Source of the DNA: Theropithecus gelada | Lineage: Eukaryota; Chordata; Mammalia; Primates; Cercopithecidae | DNA: 64,000 nt | NCBI RefSeq assembly: GCF_003255815.1 | Contig: NC_037682.1 | Location: 20,418,153-20,482,152 of the forward strand | Direction of reading: 5' to 3' | In this document: positions 56,966 to 64,000 of the stretch, piece after piece | Position numbering within the stretch: the stretch's first letter is position 1 | Layout: the number at the start of each line of letters is the position of its first letter | Notes under the pieces: generated by a model | The model's database searches: none | Told to the model about the DNA's origin: nothing | The model's input: the letters and a program-made list of their open reading frames with translations, nothing else | Position numbers and translations under genes: made by a program

Positions 56966-57179
56966 TGTCTGAGGCTGTGGCCAGATCACCTTTAAGTATA
57001 GATACACTCACTGTCTCGTATTCAGGCACTGCTGTCCCATCCCCAGCAAGGGGCACGAGAGGACCCCCATGCCTCCCCCATGTCCACTGGCCTCACACCC
57101 ACGAGATGGCCCGAGACTGGCCCTAAGCCATTCACTGGTGTTCCTTCTCCGGAGCTGTCCATGCAGCCCTTGGAGGCCG

Positions 57180-57300
57180 GTAGTGGCATCGCCCCCATTC
57201 TGCAGATGAGAAAATGGGTAACTCCAAGAGGAGCAGCCTCCTGCTCAGATCTCACTGCTATCTGGTGCCAGAAGCAGGACTGAACCTGGGGCCCACGCCC
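57180..57300 (-). repeat. MIR relic
   Basis: CCCATTCTGCAGATGAGAAA, AAGCAGGACTGAACCTGGGG. Confidence 0.55.
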
Positions 57301-57539
57301 TCTCCAGGGAACAGTGTGGACCCCACCAGCTGGCTCCCTGGCTCCTTCTCAGTTCCCTTTTCCTGCTAAGGGACCAGCACAAGGCACTTTGCTGGATTTT
57401 ACATGCAGGTCCCCTCGCTACTCAGAAGCAGAAGTCAGGCACGCTCGGGGAAACATCTGGCCCCCAGAACTAAGCCCCAACCCATCTGCTCTGACCTTCA
57501 CCGTAGAGGGCCAAGTTTCCCTACTTTTCGCTGGGAATA

Positions 57540-57775
57540 GTCACTCTCAGCTCTCACCTTCATCCTCCCCTACCTCAATTATTATGACAGCCTCCTATTT
57601 GGCCTCCCTGCCTCCAGTCTTATGCCCAAGCCACTGCTGCTGTTTTTCGGAACATGGATCTGATCACCATGTTAGCTTCCTCCCCATAAAACCCTCTGAG
57701 GCTCCCTGTGCCCAACAGACAGAGTCTAAACTCCTCAACACAGCAGTCAGGACCTGTTACAGCCTAGTAAGGGCC
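57540..57775 (+). repeat. L2 3'-region relic
   Basis: ATTATTATGACAGCCTCCTA, TTTGGCCTCCCTGCCTCCAG, GGATCTGATCACCATGTTAG. Confidence 0.78.
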
Positions 57776-57799
57776 AAGTATCCGGGTTAGGCCAGAGGG

Positions 57800-58000
57800 C
57801 TCAGGAATCAAGTGCCCTGAGTTTGAATTTCATCACCAACTATGAAACCGCAGGCAAGTGATGCTACCTCTCTGAGTCTCAGTTTCCTAAACTGTAGAAT
57901 GGGGAAGTAACAATACCATGATCAGGGCATCGCTGTGAAGATTTAAAAAGACAAAGCAGATAAAACACCTTGAACATAGTCAGTGCTCAATTAATTCACT
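57800..58000 (+). repeat. MIR SINE
   Basis: GAGTTTGAATTTCATCACCA, CTCTGAGTCTCAGTTTCCTA, ATAGTCAGTGCTCAATTAAT. Confidence 0.85.
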
Positions 58001-58695
58001 CATTCCACAAATATTTGAGGCTCTAGTTACTATATGGCATATACTGTTCACACAGCAGTGAACAAAAGTAACAAAAATCCCAGCTCTCTGGGAACTTGCA
58101 TTATAACGATGGGAGGCAGATGGAAAACAAAATAAAAAAGTAAAACATGGGGCATGGGATAAGTGCTATGCACTAAAGAGAGAAAAAAAGCAGGAAGCAG
58201 AGAGAGGTGTTAGGGTGGGTTGCAATTTTAAACAAGAAAGTACCCATGGCCAGGCCTGGTAGTTCACACCTGTAATCCCAACACTCTGGGAGACCGAGGC
58301 AGGTGGATCACCTGAGGTCGGGAGTTCAAGACCAGCCTCGTCAACATGGTGAGACCCCCCCTCCCCCGTCTCTACTGAAAATACAAAAATTAGCCACGTG
58401 TGGTGGTGTGTGCCTGTAATCCCAGCTATTCGGGGGCCTGAGGCAGGAGAATCGCTTGAACCCAGGAGGCGGAGGTTGCAGTGACTGAGATTGTGCCATT
58501 GCACTCTAGCCTGTGTGACAGAGTAAGACCCTGTCTCAAATAAATAAATAAATGTGCCCATGAGAAGGTAGCATTTGAGCAGAAGTCCTGGGGGAGGCAA
58601 TGGGGTAACTGGGGTAAAAGTGCCATGGAGATAACTGGGGTAAGAGTGACCTAGGGAGAGGATGCAACCAATGCCGAGGACCAGGACTAGTGTTA
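58000..58695 (-). repeat. L2 relic, split by Alu
   Basis: CACTCATTCCACAAATATTT, CAGCAGTGAACAAAAGTAAC, TCTGGGAACTTGCATTATAA. After the Alu, GAAGGTAGCATTTGAGCAGA continues the L2 order. Confidence 0.7.
58248..58552 (+). mobile_element. AluS-like, full length, in L2
   Basis: GGCCAGGCCTGGTAGTTCAC start, CCCCCCCTCCCCC expansion mid-left arm, AAATAAATAAATA tail. Flanks GTACCCATG / GTGCCCATG. Confidence 0.94.
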
Positions 58696-58699
58696 CTCA

Positions 58700-59115
58700 T
58701 ACTATTTTTATTCTTATTCTCTTTCCAGCCTCATCCACCTCCGTCTCCTCCCCTTACACTTACTCTCCACCCGAATAAACTACTCAAGCCTCCCCAGTCC
58801 CTTCCATGCTTCCACGCTTCTGGACAAGCCACGCCCTGGACCTGAAGCCTCTCCCTTCCCGTGTTCTCCAACTACTACTCACTCTCCAAAGCTCAGCCTA
58901 AAGACCTCCTCCTCAGGGAAGCTTTCCCTGACTTACAGTCAGTGGTTGCCCCCTTTGCATCCTTCTGCTGTAAGCTACAACTGCCTGGCTATTTGCCCAT
59001 CTCCCAGGCTGATCTGTGAGCTCTGGAAGGGCAAGGACCAACTTGCACAAGGCACCCCCTAGGCCCAGCACAGTGCTTGGCACATGCCCTAACCACCTGG
59101 TCAATGAATGAAGGA
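58700..59115 (+). repeat. L2 3' end
   Basis: CCTCCTCCTCAGGGAAGCTT, TGTGAGCTCTGGAAGGGCAA, AGCACAGTGCTTGGCACATG, GGTCAATGAATGAA. Confidence 0.82.
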
Positions 59116-59619
59116 CCGAATGATACCCAGACTGCGGTCCAGGCCTCCCCACTTACAGAGCCACAGTCTGGGGACACCACCAGCAATGTGGCTGCATTAA
59201 GGGAACATTGGCCTTTTCAACACAGATACAAATCTGCAATAGGAAACAGGCTTTTAAAAAAACAACAGCACAATTTTCTTTTTTCTTTCTGCACGGCTTG
59301 TTTTTCCAGCACCGCTCCAGGGTCAGCTGTCGGGAAGCTCTTCCCAGGCCTCACTCGGAGAACATGGGGCTCTGTGGCCTCCAAGGAGTCTCAGCCTCCA
59401 GCAGGAGGTGGAGATGCACCAGGCAGTTTTAGATGAGCCCTGGCACCAGGGCCACCAGTCACCTCTGAGCCAAGAACCCCATGCTCAAACCCCGATGTTA
59501 GGTAGGTGTCACCCCACTGGAGGCCTGCTCTCCCATGAGGGCTTTATAACCCCACATGATGCTTCCAAAGGGGTTTGGGGTTCTCTGCCCTTACTCCAAG
59601 AAGGCATACCAAGGAGATG

Positions 59620-59815
59620 GCCTCAGACTGCCATGGTTCTAATCCTGGCCACACCATTAACCCTGGGTCCCTTACCTCATCTTTCGGAGTCATAGTCTCT
59701 CAATCTGTGAAACAGAAATAACATGTACCTTGTGGAGCTGTTTTCAGGTATGTGACATGCTTAGAACCACAGCTGGCACACAATAAACCCTCAGAAAACA
59801 TTAGCTGCTATCATT
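59620..59815 (+). repeat. MIR SINE
   Basis: CATGGTTCTAATCCTGGCCA, CTCTCAATCTGTGAAACAGA, GCACACAATAAACCCTCAGA. Confidence 0.8.
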
Positions 59816-60527
59816 ATCATCAACTTCTTCTTCCTCTTCATCTTCCCCAGATCTCCGGTTCTGCAGCCCCTTCACTGAATCATATACTGTCTAGATCAGT
59901 AGGGACCTCAAAGCAATGTTGAAATCTCATCCTCTGACTTTCCTGGAATATCCTCTGCTATATCGCTGGCACACAGTCCCCCTGGGCCATGGACACCAGT
60001 AAGGATGGGGAACGTATCATCTGTACTCTACAAGCCAGTCATTTTGCCAGCTATGCCTAACGCCTCTTTCCAGCTGGACCCACCAGCTCGAAGCTCAGGG
60101 AAGTGGCATTCCCTCATCCTGTCCCCAGCCCCCAGCACACAGTGGGCCCTCTGTCCACACTCAAGGATTCAGCAGAAGGTGTTTGGTGAGCAACTCTCAA
60201 GTGCAAACATAACAGCACATTCAAAGCAACCCTGGCAGAGCTTACAGTCTGATGGAAGAGCAAGGCTGCAACCAAATCATTACACCAATAAATGGAAAAT
60301 TGCTATGGATGTGAGTGCTCCAAAAGAGAGGCAGGTGGGCCAAGAAAGCTATAAAGAAGGGAGTTTGGCCTAATGAGGCAGGGCTTCCCTGAAGAGGGGA
60401 TGTGAAGGTGGAGGAGGAAGGATGAGGAGGCCTCATTGGGAGAAGGGGTGGAATGCAAGGTCAGGGCAGAAGGAACAGTATGAGGAAGCCCCATGTTAGG
60501 CAGAACATGACAAATGGGAGGGACAAA

Positions 60528-60593
60528 AGAGACTGGAGGGCAGTCCCCCGCAGAGACTGGAGGGCAGCTCCCTGCAGAGACTGGAGGGCAGCT
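60528..60593. repeat. 24-bp minisatellite, 2.75 copies
   Basis: Units start AGAGACTGGAGGGCAG at 60528, 60552 and 60576, the first two differing at three positions. Local duplication inside the L2. Confidence 0.95.
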
Positions 60594-60776
60594 GGATTTC
60601 TGTCATTCTCCTCACAGCAGTGGGAGTCCCTGAAGGTCTTTCAGGCAGGGGTTTATATGCTCAGATATGCATGTCAAAAAGATCAGCTTAGTTGCTTTCA
60701 AGTCAGGGTCCTCCCTCTGTGCATTAACTGCACATGCACTACTTGTCTCTCTGCTTAAAATGCCTCTCTAGTCCCT

Positions 60777-61165
60777 GTATCGGTCAGCACAGGCTAAGTT
60801 ATGCTGCAGTAACAAACACCCCCAACAGCTCAGTGGTTTTAAACAACAAACGTTTAGTTATCACTCATGTTGCATGTCCATGGGTCACCAAGGGCTTCAC
60901 ACGCGGAGTGACGCAGGGACTTAGGCTGGTAGCAGCCACCACCAACCCGCCTTACTATCAGTTGCCATGCCACAGGGAGAGTGCACTGTGGAGGGTCTCA
61001 CACCAGCAATTAAATGCTGTGGCCCAGAAGTGACGTCTATCACTGTCATTTATAACTCACCAGTCAGTCACGGGGCCCCTACCAAGTGTAGGCAGAGCTC
61101 CAGTCAATCTACTGTGGTACTAGAAGAACCGGAAATGGTAAGAGGAAAGCATTAAGGACAACCAG
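60777..61165 (+). mobile_element. ERVL/MaLR-type solo LTR
   Basis: TGTATCGGTCAGCACAGGCT start, AGTAACAAACACCCCCAACA, GGAGGGTCTCACACCAGCAA, TGGCCCAGAAGTGACGTCTA. Lone LTR of an old endogenous retrovirus-like element, no internal genes. Subfamily not assigned. Confidence 0.65.
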
Positions 61166-62229
61166 ACACTCCCATCCCACCGTGCCCTTCGCTAACCTTA
61201 ATTCATTAGACGGCAACAGCTCTAGGATTTGAGGAGGAAAGGCCAGCCTGTGTAGGAGAGATCGGGGTATGGAGTTCAGAGAGATCTAGGAGAGGATAGG
61301 AGATGAGGTCAAGGGCAGAGGCCAGATCACTCAGAAGCTTTCAGGTCACTGCACCAATTTGGTTCTTTATCCCCAACACACTGGAAAGACTTCTAGGTGT
61401 TTGAAGCAGGAAGTGGGATGCCTGACATGACCCTATTTGGAATGGATCACTCTGACTGCCATGAGGGGGAGGCTGCAGATGGACATTAGGAGGCTCTTGC
61501 TGTTGTCCTGGGGAGAGACAGCGATGGCTTGACTACAACACTGGGGAAGAGGGGGTGGAAAGAAGTGGATGGGTTCATTTGAGAGGACAGAATTATCTGG
61601 GCGTGGAGATGGAATAGATTGGGGTGAGAGAGACAGAGACACCAAGGCTTCTGCCTTAAAGAGTAGTGGGACAGTGTGCTCTTGGCCAAGATCAGAGGCC
61701 TAGAGGAGGTTGAGAGAGGAAGATTATGGACAACTTTGGCCCCTGTGTGTTTGTCATGCCTATGAGACAGCCAAGAGAGCAGGCCAAGAAGGCAGCTGAA
61801 TCCACAGGCAGGACTCCCGACTCCTAGCCCAGTGCTCTTTACTTCATACTTGCCAATAACCTGGAACCAGGGAAACTCCCTGTAAGTCCAGGAGAGGACA
61901 AATCCAAATAGGAGAAATCCTACTTGACACCAAGGAGAAGAAATGGATGGAACACATCAACCCAAGAAGTCTAGATGACAGAACTGTAACTCAGGTCAAA
62001 GGAGTCTGTAAGTGCAGAGGTGATGGCTATCATGACCAATCTAGGACAAGTGAGGGGTGTCCCTCATCTTTGAGAACATCACCAGGAAAGGAAACGAGAT
62101 CCTGCCACCAGCTGTTCCTTGGAGGCCCTGTCAGTTTGAGACTGGATGGACCACGATGGGGCCTGTAGGGTCTATTCTGATATTCCCAGGACAGTACCTT
62201 CTGCCATGATTCTGGGGGAGTGTTTAAGA

Positions 62230-62415
62230 GCACGTCTTAAACAGTATGCCAGGCCCTGGAATAGGCATTTCATCATTGCTATCTCATTTAATTTCACAAC
62301 TGCCTTGCCAGGCAGGTTTTGTTGGACTCATGTTAGGGATGGAGACACAAGGCTCAGAAAGGCCAAAGACAACAATGTGAAGTCCAAAGTCAGACAGCGA
62401 CTATGAGGAGGAGGT
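62230..62415 (-). repeat. MIR relic
   Basis: ATGCCAGGCCCTGGAATAGG, ATCTCATTTAATTTCACAAC, GAGACACAAGGCTCAGAAAG. Confidence 0.65.
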
Positions 62416-63129
62416 AGAATTCAAAGACAGACACCCTTTCCATTAAACTGAATACAGCAAGAGGTCTGGGCTCTATTCCCAGAAGGGGAGGTTTCTACAT
62501 GTGCCCTACAGAACTCTGCTTGTCCACCTTTCAGAGGGTCGGCGGGCAAAGACTGTGCCCTGCTTCCCAACCATGACCACACCTCCAACAATGACCCTAG
62601 GAAAGCCCCAACCTCCCTTCCTCCCAAGAGGAAATGTGGGCGAGGATCAGCTTGGGTGCTACAGGCATCAATGCTCCACGGAAAATTCTTCTGTCCCCAA
62701 ACCCCCAAAGTTTATAGGGTTTCCAGATACCAAGAGCAATCTCTCATTATCGCCTCCTGGCCCCACGCACAAAGGGCTGGGTGTGCTTCCTTACAGCCAC
62801 TCTAAATTATGCAGCACGGCCTTTCTCCACACGAAGCAAACGTCTAGGAAAGAGGAGAGGTTTCACATTTTTCTCCCCTAAATCCCAGTCCAGCCTGGGG
62901 GGTTCTAAGCCCCCATCTCCCAACCTGGCTCTAGACACACACCAGCAACTTTTCAACAGCATCGCCCAAGACATTGATACTCTCTTTGCAGGGACTCGCC
63001 TAGGGCACGGTGGCCTTGACCGGAGAGAGGTCATTGGCCGCTAAGTTTCTGCAGTTTCTGCATAGAAGAGTACCTTGGGGACTGCGAGTGGGGGTGGAGG
63101 CTACGCTCCGGAGAGGTTTCCCGAAGAGT

Positions 63130-63706
63130 CTACACCGCAACTAACACTTAAAACGCATTCCAGAAACGCCCTCTGGCTCGGCCACGCTTCGCGGGCAATC
63201 GCGAACCTTGATAGAGAAGGCTTCGTCGCATCTCAAAGGATGCCTCCCACCTTTATCCCCGAGCCCCCCGCAACAGCCCCCGGCGCGGGGCCGAGGGCGT
63301 CCACGAGAACTAGGCCGGCTGCCGCGGCGAGCCCTCTGGCGTCCGCGCCCCGCCCCGCCCGTGTCACCGCGTTCTCATTCCGAACGCTCAGCCCGGGCCG
63401 CCACTCCCATTGGTCGGCGGCCACGTCCGTCAGCGGGCGCGCCGCTCGCGGAGAGAAAAGGCTACATTGTAACAAGGCGAGGAGCGAGCGAGCTGGGAGG
63501 AAGGAGGCGGAGGGCGGCCCCCAGCTCCCGCGGCGGCGGCGGCGGCGGCGGCAGCTACCTGCCGAGGGTTCACCCACCTCGCGGCCCCGGCGGGCCGCCC
63601 CCCACCCCGCGCCCGCGCCGCCCGGACCTCCGCCCCGCGCCCGCGCCGAGCCCCCCGGCCGCCCGCGACCCAGCCGCCGCTCCCGGCCCCCGCACCGGCG
63701 GCCCCC
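63130..63706 (-). promoter_or_regulatory. PRDM11: CpG island, likely upstream PRDM11 promoter and exon 1
   Basis: CpG density is high from about 63130 to the gap. GC-box cluster CGCCCCGCCCCGCCCG at 63345-63361. A CCAAT box in gene-strand orientation lies at 63409-63413 (CCGACCAATGGGAG on the minus strand). No TATA. Candidate minus-strand donors for a first exon are GCGAG/GTGGGT (exon end 63578) and CCAAG/GTACTC (exon end 63074). The start site itself cannot be placed and may be in the N gap. A bidirectional promoter is possible. Confidence 0.65.
63531..63551 (+). repeat. (CGG)7 trinucleotide repeat
   Basis: Seven uninterrupted CGG units inside the CpG island (CCG on the gene strand), probably in or near transcribed 5' sequence. 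Confidence 0.97.
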
Positions 63707-64000
63707 NNNNNNNNNNNNNNNNNNNNNNNNNNNNNNNNNNNNNNNNNNNNNNNNNNNNNNNNNNNNNNNNNNNNNNNNNNNNNNNNNNNNNNNNNNNNNN
63801 NNNNNNNNNNNNNNNNNNNNNNNNNNNNNNNNNNNNNNNNNNNNNNNNNNNNNNNNNNNNNNNNNNNNNNNNNNNNNNNNNNNNNNNNNNNNNNNNNNNN
63901 NNNNNNNNNNNNNNNNNNNNNNNNNNNNNNNNNNNNNNNNNNNNNNNNNNNNNNNNNNNNNNNNNNNNNNNNNNNNNNNNNNNNNNNNNNNNNNNNNNNN
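63707..64000. other. Assembly gap (N)
   Basis: 294 N bases directly after a very GC-rich stretch; sequence drop-out in the promoter is the likely cause. Confidence 1.

Larger units (their letters stand above)
60185..61760 (-). mobile_element. L2 LINE relic, split by an LTR
   Basis: Left part 60185-60775: GCTTACAGTCTGATGGAAGA, CTTCCCTGAAGAGGGGATGT, GGTCTTTCAGGCAGGGGTTT. Right part from 61240: AGGCCAGATCACTCAGAAGC, GGATCACTCTGACTGCCATG. Confidence 0.65.
27018..63577 (-). other. PRDM11: PRDM11 intron 1 (about 36.6 kb if exon 1 ends at 63578)
   Basis: It contains the second CpG island and the repeats listed below. Stretches where I recognise nothing: about 27020-27550, 28480-28910, 29410-29860, 30680-31755, 34920-35135, 35480-36030, 36330-37390, 41525-41980, 42190-42680, 43060-43560, 44165-44715, 44840-45585, 45925-46640, 47165-47865, 48200-48650, 48840-49385, 50350-51030, 51195-53055, 53960-54515, 54710-55700, 55870-56215, 59120-59615, 59830-60180, 61765-62225 and 62425-63125. 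Of these, 51.2-52.7 kb is notably GC-rich and repeat-free. Confidence 0.6.
161..63706 (-). other. PRDM11: PRDM11 locus, 5' part of gene
   Basis: Four minus-strand exons (27017-26893, 26533-26430, 25920-25658, 4733-4666) join with matching phases into a 185-codon N-terminal segment that I recognise as PRDM11, a PR-domain family member. A fifth, unusual exon lies at 582-161. Known of the family: PR domains are SET-like; PRDM11 is described as a nuclear transcriptional regulator that lacks the zinc-finger array of most PRDM proteins. The gene runs off the left edge before the second half of the PR domain. The first exon is probably in the CpG island at the right end, partly hidden by the N gap. 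Introns are about 36.6 kb, 0.36 kb, 0.51 kb and 20.9 kb. Confidence 0.93.

Noticed and set aside
63233..63577. 114-codon minus-strand frame starting MGEPSAGSC with an Arg run
   Set aside because: Composition follows from the CGG repeat and GC content. No domain, no good donor in phase for PRDM11; more likely untranslated or promoter DNA.

Overview
This is primate genomic DNA. It carries a dozen Alu elements (J, S and Y-like), a young L1PA-type insertion, Tigger/Charlie/MaLR fossils and many MIR and L2 relics. It also has introns of tens of kilobases, GT-AG splice sites and CpG-island promoters. The AluY-like copy and the little-decayed L1 suggest a catarrhine, but the species cannot be fixed from the window. 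The last 294 bases are an N gap.

The only protein-coding gene I can support is PRDM11, on the minus strand, read from high to low coordinates. A CpG island at about 63.13 kb to the gap is the likely upstream promoter, and a second island at about 27.55-28.48 kb may be an alternative one. Coding starts in exon 27017-26893 (ATG at 27011) and continues through 26533-26430, 25920-25658 and 4733-4666. The phases agree throughout (2, 1, 0, 2), giving codons 1-185: an N-terminal tail, a C-x2-C...C-x2-H zinc knuckle and the first half of the PR (SET-like) domain. The rest of the PR domain and the C-terminus lie beyond the left edge.

The most unusual object is at 161-582, minus strand, 4 kb downstream of the last PR-domain exon. 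It is a 140-codon open exon encoding a Myb/SANT-like three-helix DNA-binding domain of the PIF/Harbinger-derived class (the NAIF1, TSNARE1 and MSANTD group). Its acceptor phase fits the preceding PRDM11 exon and its donor is strong. Its exit phase differs from its entry phase, so it cannot be a simple cassette before the usual next PRDM11 exon. It looks like an alternative C-terminal branch, which would join a PR-type domain to a domesticated transposon DNA-binding domain.

The rest is intron. Intron 4 (25657-4734) is L2, L1M, Alu and Charlie-type sequence in nested layers. Intron 1 (63577-27018, if the first exon ends at 63578) holds nested repeats, including a twin-primed (5'-inverted) L1 at 39.6-41.5 kb, an MLT1 LTR inside a MIR, a piggyBac-like MITE inside another MIR, and several small tandem duplications. 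No RNA gene, CRISPR array, prokaryotic feature or second host gene could be supported. Ancient-repeat boundaries are approximate because they were judged by eye.
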